In this document: piece after piece, positions 30,960 to 40,126 of the stretch
How positions within the stretch are numbered: position 1 is the stretch's first letter
How the letters are laid out: each line of letters begins with the position of its first letter
NCBI RefSeq assembly: GCF_029457495.1
Contig: NZ_CP120361.1
Span: 4,666,001 to 4,730,000 of the forward strand
DNA from: Chelativorans sp. AA-79
GTDB lineage: Bacteria > Pseudomonadota > Alphaproteobacteria > Rhizobiales > Rhizobiaceae
Direction: 5' to 3'
DNA: 64,000 nt
Made by a program: the position numbers and the translations under genes
The notes under the pieces: generated by a model
The model's database searches: none
What the model saw: only the letters and a program-made list of their open reading frames with translations
Told to the model about the DNA's origin: nothing

Positions 30960-31602
30960 CGGTGCGGAGCACCGGCCGCCAGCCGTTCAACAGCGAGATC
31001 CTGCAGCTCTAATCTAAGCCGGATCACTGCGATGGGGAAGAGTTCTACAGGCGGGCGGCCGTTCGCCAGAACGGTCATTGGCGATCTCGATGGAATTCTC
31101 CAGGCCGAGGAAAATGCATTCACCAAACTTCCGGTGATGATGCATAGGAAGACTGCACCTGCAGAACCATTCGCACAGTAACCGCCAATTCAAATGGGGA
31201 TTGGGTGGGGCCACGCCCGTTCAAGCTCCGCAAGGATATTGGCGGTGCTTTCCGCGATGTGGAGCCATGACACAAGCTTGGCCTCAAGCTTTCGATACGC
31301 AGGGCAACGAAGGGCAAAATGCGGCAGGTTGCGGTGTGTGGAAGGACGGTGGCGCTCCCTAGACTCGATACCCTCTCGCTTTACCTCCTACGCTGGAGCA
31401 CGCAGAGTAACAACATCGCCCCGGCCGAGTTGACCCAAACTCGACCTCCGCAGAGGACCCGCGGATGACCGGTTCGCGCCCTCGTGCGCGAACCCGCTAC
31501 GCGGGAAGGGCGCGGGTGGTGAGGTGGCGTGATAGTCTTGAACTTTGAGCGGCCACCGACCTGATCTGGCCATGGAGTTCCCTTCAACGAGAGGAACTCG
31601 CC
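30960..31602. other. Non-coding or decayed stretch before the IS91 copy
   Basis: No intact gene. A minus-strand open stretch at about 31190-31390 without ATG would read RKLEAKLVSWLHIAESTAN and similar protein-like sequence, but I do not recognise it. At 31471-31514 there are two mutually exclusive hairpins: GGTTCGCG/CGCGAACC, or CGCGCCC/GGGCGCG enclosing CCCGC/GCGGG. They may belong to the left end of the IS91 element. Confidence 0.5.
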
Positions 31603-31734
31603 ATGGTTATCCCGCCTACCGGTGCACCGATCTCGCCGCTTCGCCAGCGCACGCAGCACGACATGCTCATGCGGGGCCTCGGCTCTTCCGTTCTGCCGGG
31701 CCCGCATACCGGCGCGCCCATGCAGGTCACCTGA
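31603..31734 (+). pseudogene. IS91 tyrosine recombinase, N-terminal stub
   Basis: ATG 31603 opens a 43-codon frame whose first 25 residues (PISPLRQRTQHDMLMRGL) match the start of the XerD-like integrase that precedes the transposase in this IS91 subgroup. From about 31680 the frame runs out of register through the transposase start, so roughly 900 bases (the rest of the integrase and the first codons of the transposase) have been deleted. Confidence 0.7.
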
Positions 31735-32848
31735 GCTTACAGCAGCTCAAGGTCATGTCGGCGACCGAGCATTGCCGCATCGCGGCCCTCGGCGGTCACG
31801 TCGAGGCCTGCGAGGACTGCGGCCAGTGGCGGATCGCCTACAACTCCTGCCGTAACCGGCATTACCCGAAGTGCCAGGGTGCGGCGGCGCGGGCATGGCT
31901 TGCCGAGCGAAAGGCCGACCTCCTGCCGGTCGGCTATTTCCACGTCGTGTTCACGCTGCCTGCTGAGGTCGCCGACATCGCACTCCAGAACAAGGCGCTC
32001 GTCCATGACCTGCTGTTCAAGGCGGCATCGAAGACGATGCTGACCATCGCCGCCGATCCGAAGCACCTCGGCGCGCGCATCGGCATCACCGCCGTGCTCC
32101 ACACCTGGGGATCGGCGACGACGCACCATCCGCACGTCCACATGATCGCGCCGGGCGGCGGCATTGCCCCGGGCGGAAGTCGATGGGTATCGTCGCGACC
32201 GGCCTATCTGCTCCCGGTGCGCGTGCTCGGAGCACCGTTCCGACGGCTGTTTCTGACCCGGCTGCTCGCGCTCCACGATCCGGATCGGCTCGCCTTCTTC
32301 GGGTCGATCGAACACCTCGCCGAGCGGCAGGCATTCCTGCGCCAGCTGGCACCGGTCCGGACCAAGCGCGGGGTGGTCCACGCCAAGGCGCCGTTCGCGG
32401 GACCGGAGGCCGTGCTCATCTACCTCTCACGCTACACCCACCGGGTCGCCATCTCGAACAGCCGCCTGATCGCCTTCGACGAGAGCGGCGTCACTTTCCG
32501 CTACAAGGACTACCACCGCAACGGCGAGGACCGGCAGCAGGTCATGACGCCGGCGGCCGACGAGTTTATCCGCCGCTTCCTGCTTCATGTCCTGCCGCGC
32601 GGCTTCCATCGCATCCGGCACTACGGTCTGCTCGCCGGCTCCGCCCGCAAGGCCAGCCTGCGCTCACCCGCGAAGTGCTGGACGTCGCCGCACCACCCGA
32701 TGACGACACGTTAGGCGAACCGGAGGACTTCCGGCCGGCATGCTCCTGCTGTGGCGGGTGCATGATCGTCATCGAGGTGTTCGAACGGTGGAGGCAGCCG
32801 CGCGGACCGCCGGAAGCGACGGCAACAAACCGGGAGACCGCTCCATGA
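31686..32848 (+). pseudogene. IS91-family transposase, copy 1, frameshifted
   Basis: HUH/Y2 transposase. The N-terminal zinc-binding domain is present (HCRIAALGGHVEACEDCG, then YNSCRNRHYPKC, with Tyr where CRNRHCPKC is usual). The HUH-like histidines (HHPHVHMIAPGGG) and the paired tyrosines (YLSRYTHRVAIS) are intact. The normal start codon is lost to the deletion. Near 32660 a single missing base shifts the frame; the true C-terminus (EVLDVAAPPDDD to CSCCGGCMIVIEVFE) continues in another frame to 32848. Probably inactive. Confidence 0.8.
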
Positions 32849-33246
32849 CCCGGCATGGCATGGTCCAGACATCAGCCGCAGCCTGCGCCTTCGGCAACGG
32901 GCCTGTCTGCGTCATTCGCTATGATCGGCAACGCCATGATCGCACGCGGTCGAGTGACGGGCCGACAGTCTCATGCCGAGGTGCAACGGCGTGGCTTGTC
33001 GGCATCCATGCCGGCACTTCTCAGCAGCGATAGCGCCATCGCCGACATCAGCCGAACACCGAATCCCCACAGCCATCGACCGTGGCCCGCGGGTTCCTGC
33101 ATGAGAGGCTTTCGTACGCCTGCCGGCACCCGAAACCCTTCACCATATCAGTCATTGAGAGCGACGCTGCCAAGGTTTAATAACTGCCATCCCCGACGAA
33201 CGTATCTGGCTTACGCCACCCGCGCGGTGGCTTGAGCGGCAGGCAT

Positions 33247-34101
33247 TCAGCCATGTCTTTCCTGTACTTGCCGCAGCGCTTCGAGGTGGGACCGACCCAA
33301 CAACGCCGATTCAATCAGCATTCTCGTATAAGAATGTTTCGGATTTTCGACGACTTCCTCTGCGCGGCCATATTCAACGATCATGCCTTCATGCATCACC
33401 GCGATCCGTTTGGCGAATGCCTGGGCCACGGCGATATCGTGCGTGATGAACAGGTAGGCGACCCCTGTCCGGTCCTGGATCTCCTGCAGGAGGTTCAGGA
33501 CTTTTCCTCGGATGGACACATCGGCACCTGAGAGCGGCTCATCCGCCACGATGATGCTGGGGCTCACGCAGATCGCGCGGGCGATGTTCAGCCGCTGCCG
33601 CTGACCGCCGCTCAGCTCGTGCGGGAAGCGATCCAGGATCTGCTGCGCCGGTCGCAGGCTCATCTGCTCCAGGATCGTGTTGGAGCGTTTCTCGACCTCG
33701 GCATTCCCTATATCCTGCGTCGAGCGCATGGCCTGCACAAGGATTTGCCGCACCGTCCGGCGCGGATTGAAGGTGGCGCTCGAATCCTGGAATACCGGCT
33801 GTATCTTGGACCGCAGCGGCTTCAACTGGCGGGCGTTCATCTCCGAGGTCCGATGACCGGCGAGCTCAACCCAGCCCGTGTCAGGCTTGGCGAGGTTCAG
33901 CGCCATCCTCGCCAGGGTCGACTTGCCCGACCCGCTCTCGCCCACCAGCGCCATCGTCTCGCCGGGCAGCACGTCGAGCGACACCCCTTTTAGCGCGTAG
34001 AACGCGTCGCCTTCGCGGGTGTAGTATTTCTTGGAGATGTCGTGCAGCCCAAGGATCGGAGCTGTTCCCGCTTCTGCGCCCGGCGACATGCCCTCTACCA
34101 T
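33247..34101 (-). CDS. Peptide-type ABC ATPase, F type, short form
   Basis: ABC ATPase of 284 aa. Walker A GESGSGKST, Q-loop VFQDSSATFNPRRTV, signature LSGGQRQRLNIA, Walker B IIVADEPLSGADVS and H-loop FITHDIAVAQAF. It ends shortly after the ATPase core: the usual C-terminal oligopeptide domain with four cysteines is absent, unlike the F-type subunits at 10949 and 44417. ATG 34101 overlaps the D-type gene by seven bases. Last gene of the operon, about 100 bases from the end of IS91 copy 1. Confidence 0.88.
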   Translation of the reverse strand: MVEGMSPGAEAGTAPILGLHDISKKYYTREGDAFYALKGVSLDVLPGETMALVGESGSGKSTLARMALNLAKPDTGWVELAGHRTSEMNARQLKPLRSKIQPVFQDSSATFNPRRTVRQILVQAMRSTQDIGNAEVEKRSNTILEQMSLRPAQQILDRFPHELSGGQRQRLNIARAICVSPSIIVADEPLSGADVSIRGKVLNLLQEIQDRTGVAYLFITHDIAVAQAFAKRIAVMHEGMIVEYGRAEEVVENPKHSYTRMLIESALLGRSHLEALRQVQERHG

Positions 34102-34904
34102 GTCTGATCGCCCTCGAAGATCTTGAACCGCCCGCTCTCGTCTCGAGACAGCCGATCGGCCTCCAGCAGCGACGCGGTGTAGGCGTTCTGGGGATTGCCG
34201 AACACGCCGTCGATCGACCCGGATTCCAGAAATTCGCCCTGGCGCATAACATAGACCTTCTCGCAGAGCGTGCTGATGACACCGAGGTCATGCGAGATCA
34301 GGAGTATGGAAGTGTTGAACGCCTTGCGGATGTCATGCAGCAGTTCCAGCACCTTGGTCTGCGTCGTGACGTCGAGCGCCGTTGTGGGCTCGTCGGCGAT
34401 GAGCAAGCGCGGGCGGCAGGCGATCGCGATCGCGATCAGCACGCGCTGCCGCATGCCGCCCGACAGTTCGTGCGGATAGGAGCTTTTGCGCGCGACCGGC
34501 AGCCGAACGAGATCGAGCAACTCGTCGACCCGGCGATCGACATTCTCGTCTTTGCCGTGAAGGCGAACCGATTCCGCGATCTGCTTGTCGATGCGCATGA
34601 TCGGGTTGAGGTAGCTCAGCGGATCCTGGAAGATCATGGCGATCTTGCCGCCCCGCAGCGAGGGGATCGCCGCGCGTGTGACGGGCTGTCCCTCCACCTG
34701 GTACTCGGAGAAGCGGATATCGGCAGTCTCTTCCGGCAGAAGGCCGAGGATGGCGCGGGCAACCGTCGACTTTCCCGATCCCGTCTCGCCGATGATGCCT
34801 ACGGCCTCGCCGGGCGGCACAGTCAGCGTCACGCCCTTGACAACGCGCACACCCCGAAAGGCGACGCTCAGATCTTTCAGATGCAGGACTGGAGTGGTTT
34901 CCAT
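34095..34904 (-). CDS. Peptide-type ABC ATPase, D type, short form
   Basis: ABC ATPase of 269 aa. Walker A GETGSGKST, Q-loop IFQDPLSYLNPIMRID, signature [12 protein letters not shown], Walker [15 protein letters not shown] and H-loop LISHDLGVISTL. Like its partner it lacks the cysteine-rich C-terminal domain and stops at FKIFEGDQTW. Its start overlaps the permease stop by one base. Works with the 33247 ATPase and the permeases upstream. Confidence 0.88.
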   Translation of the reverse strand: METTPVLHLKDLSVAFRGVRVVKGVTLTVPPGEAVGIIGETGSGKSTVARAILGLLPEETADIRFSEYQVEGQPVTRAAIPSLRGGKIAMIFQDPLSYLNPIMRIDKQIAESVRLHGKDENVDRRVDELLDLVRLPVARKSSYPHELSGGMRQRVLIAIAIACRPRLLIADEPTTALDVTTQTKVLELLHDIRKAFNTSILLISHDLGVISTLCEKVYVMRQGEFLESGSIDGVFGNPQNAYTASLLEADRLSRDESGRFKIFEGDQTW

Positions 34905-35749
34905 CAGGCGTGCCCCGACCGCGGATTGAACGTCTCGTTCAATGCGTCACCAACGAGATTGAACGTCAGCACGGTGATCACGATCGCCAGACCGGGGAAT
35001 ACCGTCAGCCACCACGCAAAGTAGAAATACTGCTGCCCGGACGTCAGCAGGCGGCCCCAGCTCGCCACCTCAGGCGAGGTCAGGCCGAAGAAGGCCAGCG
35101 CGGCTTCCAACAGGATCGCCTGTCCGATCACCAGCGTCCCCACAGGAATGACCGGGGGGATGGCGTTCGGCAGGATCTCGTTCCAGAGGATCTTGCGCTC
35201 CGGAATGCCGAGACATCGCAGCGCGTCCACGAATTCCATCGACTTCATCTTCATGACCTGCGCGCGCATCACGCGGGCGGATTGCGGCCACGCCAAGATC
35301 GCGATGATGAAGATCACCTTGAGCATGCCCGTACCCGCCATGGCGACCACAAGCGCGGCCAGGACGAAGGTCGGCATCACCTGGAAGGTCTCGGTGATGC
35401 GCGAAACGATCGAATCGACCCTGCCGCCGAAATAGCCGCTTACGGCCCCCATCACGACACCGAGTGTCATGGCCGTCGCCGCCGCCGCAATACCCACGAC
35501 GAGCGACGTCCTCACGCCGTAGACGATCTGGGTCAGCACGCTTCGCCCCAGCTCATCCGTCCCGAACAGGAAGTCGACGGAAGGCGGCACCATGATCGAC
35601 TGCGAAATCTGGTTCGGGCCTTGATCGACCAGCAGCGATGGGCCGAAAATACCCGCAAACAGCAGCAGGCAAGACAAGGCCAGGCCTAGTTGGAGAATCC
35701 TGCTGCTCTTCAAGGCTTGCAGCCGACGCGGCGAAGTCTTAGCGGCCAT
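34904..35749 (-). CDS. Peptide-type ABC permease (DppC/OppC type)
   Basis: Inner-membrane permease of 281 aa. First helix LQLGLALSCLLLFAGIFGPS, the motif FGTDELGRSVLTQIVYGVRT, and coupling loop FVDALRCLGIPERKILWNEI. It overlaps the upstream permease by 11 bases and the D-type ATPase by one. Confidence 0.9.
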   Translation of the reverse strand: MAAKTSPRRLQALKSSRILQLGLALSCLLLFAGIFGPSLLVDQGPNQISQSIMVPPSVDFLFGTDELGRSVLTQIVYGVRTSLVVGIAAAATAMTLGVVMGAVSGYFGGRVDSIVSRITETFQVMPTFVLAALVVAMAGTGMLKVIFIIAILAWPQSARVMRAQVMKMKSMEFVDALRCLGIPERKILWNEILPNAIPPVIPVGTLVIGQAILLEAALAFFGLTSPEVASWGRLLTSGQQYFYFAWWLTVFPGLAIVITVLTFNLVGDALNETFNPRSGHA

Positions 35750-36701
35750 ATTCGATCCTCGGGTCCATTAGCGAAGAGAGGATGTCGCTAAACAGGTTCG
35801 ACAGGACCACAAGGGTGGCTGTGAGCAGAAAGATCCCCTGCAGGACGGGATAGTCACGCGACCCGACAGACCTTAGAAACAACTCACCGATCCCTGGCCA
35901 GCCGAAGACCGCTTCGATCATGAACGAGCTCGTCAGCGCCTGCCCAAAACTATAGCCGATGACGGCGATGACCGGGATCATCGCATTCGGCATGATGTGG
36001 CGGAAGAACACGCGCCGCTTGCTGAGACCCTTCGCCATGCCGGTGGTGATGAAGTCGAGGCGCGAAACCTCGATCATGCTCACGCGGGCGACGCGGGCAA
36101 TAGCGACCATGGCGAAGGTGCTGACGATCGATCCAGGCAAAGCCCAGTGCCAAAGAAAGTCCAGAACGACATTCGAACCGATCGCCCGGATGTTGAACAT
36201 GCCCTGAACCGGGAACAGCCCCAACTGGACCGCAAAGACGATGATGAAGACTTGCCCGACCCAGAAGATCGGAATGGAGTCGACGAACAAGATCAACGAG
36301 GTCAATCCAGTGTCGAGGCGTCCACCTGGGCGGCGGATGGCCATCGAAGCCAGCAACACTGCGACGATCGACCCGATGACCAGGCTCGGGACGACCAACA
36401 GCAGCGTGTTCGCCGCGCGCCGCAGGATCAACTCCATCACGGGCAGCCGATTGACGAACGAGTAGCCGAAATCGCCAAGGAACAGATTCTTGAAGTAGAT
36501 CAGCGCCTGCAGATAGATCGGCTGGTCCAGGCCGAACGCCCGGCGCCGCTCTTCGATGAACTCAGGCGGCGCAGGGTAGTCACCGACCAGAGCGACGATC
36601 GGGTCGCCCGGAACGAGGCGAGTCAGCACGAAACTTACCAGAAGAATGACCAGAATGACCGGAATGGACGTGAGAAGTCTCACGATGATGAATGATCGCA
36701 C
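35739..36701 (-). CDS. Peptide-type ABC permease (DppB/OppB type)
   Basis: Inner-membrane permease of 320 aa starting at GTG 36701. First helix IVRLLTSIPVILVILLVSFV, then RLVPGDPIVALVGDY, and coupling loop FITTGMAKGLSKRRVFFRHI. It lies 160 bases downstream of the binding-protein gene, with a nine-base stem-loop in the gap. Confidence 0.9.
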   Translation of the reverse strand: MRSFIIVRLLTSIPVILVILLVSFVLTRLVPGDPIVALVGDYPAPPEFIEERRRAFGLDQPIYLQALIYFKNLFLGDFGYSFVNRLPVMELILRRAANTLLLVVPSLVIGSIVAVLLASMAIRRPGGRLDTGLTSLILFVDSIPIFWVGQVFIIVFAVQLGLFPVQGMFNIRAIGSNVVLDFLWHWALPGSIVSTFAMVAIARVARVSMIEVSRLDFITTGMAKGLSKRRVFFRHIMPNAMIPVIAVIGYSFGQALTSSFMIEAVFGWPGIGELFLRSVGSRDYPVLQGIFLLTATLVVLSNLFSDILSSLMDPRIEYGR

Positions 36702-36792
36702 GTCTCAGTCTCTCTGTTGCTCGTCGCGCTGACCGCCATGCCCCACGCGTACTGAAGAGGACGCCGCGTGGATGGTCCCGCCTTCTTGAGCG

Positions 36793-36820
36793 GAGTGGGC
36801 GGAAGTCTCCGCGCCCACTC
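36793..36820 (-). promoter_or_regulatory. Stem-loop between binding-protein and permease genes
   Basis: GAGTGGGCG (36793-36801) and CGCCCACTC (36812-36820) form a perfect nine-base stem with a ten-base loop. There is no T-run, so it is more likely an mRNA-stabilising or attenuating structure that keeps permease levels below receptor levels than a full terminator. Confidence 0.55.
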
Positions 36821-36861
36821 CCGTATCAGCCGGGCCGCAGGCGAGCGTCCGGTGAACCGCT

Positions 36862-38589
36862 CTACTTGTCGACCCAAGCGTCGCGCCAGGTCGGGAACAT
36901 GTACTCGTTGTCCATGCCCTTGAGCCAAGTTCCCTGGGCTTCCTTGTCAACCGGGTTGTGGAGGGTCAGGATCGGCAAATCCTCACCGATGATCTTCTGC
37001 GCCTTCTTGTAGTAGGCCCCCCGGGCATCGAGATCGGTTTCGCCCTGGGCGAGAGCGAAGAGTTCGTCGATCTCCGGATTAGAGTAGCGCGCGGCGTTGC
37101 CGCGGTTCAATCCGATCATCGACGAAACGAATTGGCCGGACCAGCCGATCGCCGGATCGCCGCCGCTGCTGTAGCCATGATACGCCATGTTGGCCTCGCC
37201 TTTTGCAATGCGCTCGGTCGACTGGGGAGGCTGTACGGTCTCGATAATCAGTTCGACGCCGATCTGCTCCCACATATTCTTGAGCGCAGCGGCGAGCTGG
37301 CTTCCGCCTTCTTCTCCCGGCTCTATGATGAAGGTCATGGAGAAACGCTTGCCCGACGCGTCCCGTTGAATCCCGGCCTCGTCCAGAAGCGCCGTGGCGC
37401 GCGCCGGATCGTAGGGGTACATCTTCGTCAGATCCACTTCAGGGTCGATTGCCCAGGGAAAGCCGTTCGCGAAAGGCGACGTGCTTACCTCCCCCTGGCC
37501 GTTGAAGGCGGATTTCAGGAGAAAGTCCCGGTCCGTCGCAAACATCAGCGCCTGGCGCACACGCTTGTCACCAAACGGTTCCTTGGTGGTGTTGAGCGAA
37601 ACGAAGTTCATGGCTGGCGGCTTGCGGGCCGGCAGGAGTTGCAACTGCGGATTGCGCTCGATCAGCGGGTAGTCGGAGATCTGCAAGGCAAACCACGGAA
37701 TTCGATCGATCTGACCCGATAGCAGAGCCTGGGTGCGCCCTGCACCGGAGGGCACGATCTGGGCGATCACCTCGTCGAGATAAGGCTTGCCCTCCTCCCA
37801 GTAGTCGGGGTTCTTGACCAGCCTCAAATGGCTTCCCCGCACCCATTCCTTCAGCAGGAACGGGCCGCTCGCCACCGGCTCGGCGTTCGAGGCCTTATTG
37901 GTCGTGGGATCGGTTCCAGCGTAGACATGCTCGGGCAGGATTGCCGCACCTTGCTGACAGGTCAGCGCGATCAGGAATGGGCCATATGGCTTCTTCAGCG
38001 TGATCGCCACTTCCTTCTCGGAGACGGCCTCGATCTTGTCGATCGCGGTCATCGTACGCATGAAGGTTGGGCTATGCTTGCCGCTGATCTCTTCATAGGT
38101 GTACTTGACGTCCTTCGCGGTCACGGGCTTGCCGTCCTGCCAGCGCGCGTCGTTGAGAACGAACTTATAAGTCAGCTTGTCGTCGCTGATATCAACCGAT
38201 TTCGCCAGAAGCGGGTATGGCACGCCGCCGGTGTCGATACCCATCAGGCCCTGGTATAGAATGCAGCCGATTGTGCCGGTTTCGCTTTGCGTGGTCAGGT
38301 TGCGGGTCAGATAGTTGGGATCCTCCTCGAGAACGAAGACGGCCGTACCGCCCATCTTCGGCTGCGCGTCCTGCGCGGATGCAGGACTTGCAAGCGCGAG
38401 GGCAGAGAAGCCCGCTCCAAGGATCAAGCCAGCGCCGACCCGCGTGGTGGAGTTCCACAGCATACGTCGGCGACCCGACCCGACCGAAGGTCCGTTTGTC
38501 CTGATTTCCTCAACCCTTGCCGAGGACGAGGTTCTGAAAACCTCTTTCAGGCTTTCCAGCCTGTTCTGAATTATCGATTTGTACCCCAC
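36862..38589 (-). CDS. Peptide-type ABC substrate-binding protein
   Basis: Periplasmic SBP_bac_5 receptor of 575 aa. GTG 38589 has GAGGAG nine bases upstream, which fits better than ATG 38463. This gives an unusually long N-terminus of about 40 residues before a Tat-like signal (SGRRRMLWNSTTRVGAGLIL, cleavage near ASAQD). Mature domain: GGTAVFVLEEDPNYLTRNLT, DARWQDGKPVTAKDVKYTYE, VASGPFLLKEW, and VRQALMFATDRD. It lacks the Cys-x-Cys motif of the receptors at 51483 and 54143. Feeds the permeases at 34904-36701. Confidence 0.87.
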   Translation of the reverse strand: MGYKSIIQNRLESLKEVFRTSSSARVEEIRTNGPSVGSGRRRMLWNSTTRVGAGLILGAGFSALALASPASAQDAQPKMGGTAVFVLEEDPNYLTRNLTTQSETGTIGCILYQGLMGIDTGGVPYPLLAKSVDISDDKLTYKFVLNDARWQDGKPVTAKDVKYTYEEISGKHSPTFMRTMTAIDKIEAVSEKEVAITLKKPYGPFLIALTCQQGAAILPEHVYAGTDPTTNKASNAEPVASGPFLLKEWVRGSHLRLVKNPDYWEEGKPYLDEVIAQIVPSGAGRTQALLSGQIDRIPWFALQISDYPLIERNPQLQLLPARKPPAMNFVSLNTTKEPFGDKRVRQALMFATDRDFLLKSAFNGQGEVSTSPFANGFPWAIDPEVDLTKMYPYDPARATALLDEAGIQRDASGKRFSMTFIIEPGEEGGSQLAAALKNMWEQIGVELIIETVQPPQSTERIAKGEANMAYHGYSSGGDPAIGWSGQFVSSMIGLNRGNAARYSNPEIDELFALAQGETDLDARGAYYKKAQKIIGEDLPILTLHNPVDKEAQGTWLKGMDNEYMFPTWRDAWVDK

Positions 38590-38709
38590 TGTCGGTTCTC
38601 CTCGTTTTTGCACTGATCCCCGCGCGAGCGCTCGTACAAAAATCCGAGACAACGCTCGCAAATCGCTTTTATTATATTTGACCAAGCGCCGGCGGGCGCA
38701 GGGTAGGTT

Positions 38710-38930
38710 TGATTAAGCACATCCCTCTACTTGCGGATTTCTCATTATGTCCGCGACGATATTTTCGCTGGCGGGCAGGAGCCGCATGATGGACTGCGCC
38801 GTGACTCCTGCCGGAGCCGGGTCTCGCCTTGGTTGACGCGGATGTCCATGCCCCACAGAGACGTCACCTCGCCGGCATGCGTGCAGAACTGGGTCTCAAG
38901 TCCCCGGACGTCGATCTCCACGTTCGACAT
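38710..38930 (-). pseudogene. OppD-type ATPase fragment
   Basis: The first 35 residues of a peptide-type ABC ATPase remain in frame (VEIDVRGLETQFCTHAGEV, then SLWGMDIRVNQGET). A deletion removes most of the Walker A region, and the reading then continues in another frame as TAQSIMRLLPASENIVADIM, the helix after Walker A. It ends about 120 bases before the binding-protein start. A relic of a second D-type gene, lying where an older transporter cassette probably began. Confidence 0.7.
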
Positions 38931-38954
38931 CAGCCTACGCTCCTTGCTCCCTGG

Positions 38955-39344
38955 CTACCTCTGGATGACGTGCCCCTCGCCGCGCTTCTCGTCGGAGAGC
39001 TGCAAACGCCAGCCGTCGGGATCGCGCAGCAGCGCGTTCTTGCGGCCCGTCGTCGGCGAGGCATGCACGTCCTTGTAGAAGGAGATGCCGGCGTCCTTGA
39101 GCTGCTTGTGCGTCTCGTCTATGTCGCGCACCTTGAACGATATGTGATTGATGCCGGGATTTTCCTCGGCCAGCAGCTGATGGATCTCGAAGATCGGCTG
39201 GTTGTCGCCGGGTAGCTGCAACTCCGCCGAGCCACCGTGGTGCTCGGTCCACTTCAAGAGCTTGAAGCCCAGTTTCTGATAGAACTCAACATACTCCTTG
39301 ACGTCCCGGACGATGATTTCGATGTGGTCGATGCCGACGATCAT
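38955..39344 (-). CDS. VOC-family (glyoxalase/dioxygenase-like) protein
   Basis: Single-module vicinal-oxygen-chelate protein of 129 aa: one beta-alpha-beta-beta-beta unit pair with putative metal ligands His (IDHIEIIV), His (GINHISFKVRD) and a C-terminal LRDPDGWRLQL in which the usual Glu is a Gln. Probably a cytoplasmic metal enzyme or binding protein acting on the imported compound. ATG 39344; 39 bases after the hydrolase gene upstream, same operon. Confidence 0.8.
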   Translation of the reverse strand: MIVGIDHIEIIVRDVKEYVEFYQKLGFKLLKWTEHHGGSAELQLPGDNQPIFEIHQLLAEENPGINHISFKVRDIDETHKQLKDAGISFYKDVHASPTTGRKNALLRDPDGWRLQLSDEKRGEGHVIQR

Positions 39345-39383
39345 GACTGCTCCTTGCTGTTGATTGTTACGGGCCCGGCGGGA

Positions 39384-40106
39384 TCAGACGACGCGCACCT
39401 TAAGGTCGCCGACGCCGTCGACGTGTACATGCATGGTCTGGCCGCGCTCGACCGCGCCGACGCCCGCTGGCGTTCCGGAAAAGATCAGGTCTCCCGGAGC
39501 CAAGGTGAACAGTCCCGACAGGTAGGCGATGATTTCCGGCGTCTTCCAGATCAGTTGGTTGAGATCGCCGGTCTGGCGCCGCTCGCTGTCGACATCCAGC
39601 CAGATCGCACCGCTTGTCGGATGGCCGATCACGGCTGCAGGCACGATGTTGCTGCAGGGCGCGGAGGCTTCGAAGGCCTTGCCGACCTCCCAGGGGCGGC
39701 GCAGATCCTTTGCCTCCCCCTGCAGGTCACGGCGGGTCATGTCGAGCCCGACGGCGTAGCCGAACACGTGGTCAAGTGCCTCGGCCTGTGGGATCTCGGC
39801 TCCGCCTTTGCCAAGCGCAATCACCAGCTCGGCCTCGAAATGCAGGTCGCTCGACTTGGTCGGATAGGGAAAGTCGGTGCCGGCGAGGAGGATGTTATCA
39901 GGGTTCTTCTGAAAGAAGAAGGGCGGCTCCTTCGATGGGTCGTGTCCCATCTCGACGGCGTGCGCTGCATAGTTGCGGCCGACGCAATAGATGCGCCGGA
40001 CCGGAAAGAGCTTGGCGCTGCCTTCCACGGGGATGGTTGTGAGCGGCGGAGGTGCCACCGCGAACTCGGACTTCGAATGCTCTTGGTGGGCTGCCTGTGC
40101 GCTCAT
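39384..40106 (-). CDS. Fumarylacetoacetate hydrolase-family protein (fumarylpyruvate hydrolase-like)
   Basis: FAH-fold hydrolase of 240 aa. The block FPVRRIYCVGRNYAAHAVEM and PPFFFQKNPDN is typical of fumarylpyruvate/acylpyruvate hydrolases. Metal ligands are visible as Glu-x-Glu (HFEAELVIALG) and an Asp in YAVGLDMTRRDLQ. GTPAGVGAVERGQ closes the site. It would cleave a C-C bond in a diketo acid. No ring-cleavage dioxygenase is nearby except the VOC protein, so a complete gentisate route is not shown. Divergent from the GntR-family gene. Confidence 0.85.
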   Translation of the reverse strand: MSAQAAHQEHSKSEFAVAPPPLTTIPVEGSAKLFPVRRIYCVGRNYAAHAVEMGHDPSKEPPFFFQKNPDNILLAGTDFPYPTKSSDLHFEAELVIALGKGGAEIPQAEALDHVFGYAVGLDMTRRDLQGEAKDLRRPWEVGKAFEASAPCSNIVPAAVIGHPTSGAIWLDVDSERRQTGDLNQLIWKTPEIIAYLSGLFTLAPGDLIFSGTPAGVGAVERGQTMHVHVDGVGDLKVRVV

Positions 40107-40126
40107 ATGCGGGTCTCGCTTGAGTT

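Larger units (their letters stand above)
31603..33143 (+). mobile_element. IS91-family element, copy 1, internally deleted
   Basis: Rolling-circle type insertion sequence. It retains the start of the accessory tyrosine recombinase, most of the transposase, and a right-end region that matches copy 2 (43690-43814), ending in CGTACGCCTGCCGGCRCCCG and then CTTCAC; similarity stops there in both copies. The left boundary is not defined and may extend to the hairpins near 31471. 32849-33143 is untranslated tail. Confidence 0.8.

Noticed and set aside
33232..33531. A 99-codon plus-strand frame beside the IS91 right end
   Set aside because: It is antisense to the 3' end of the short F-type ATPase gene.
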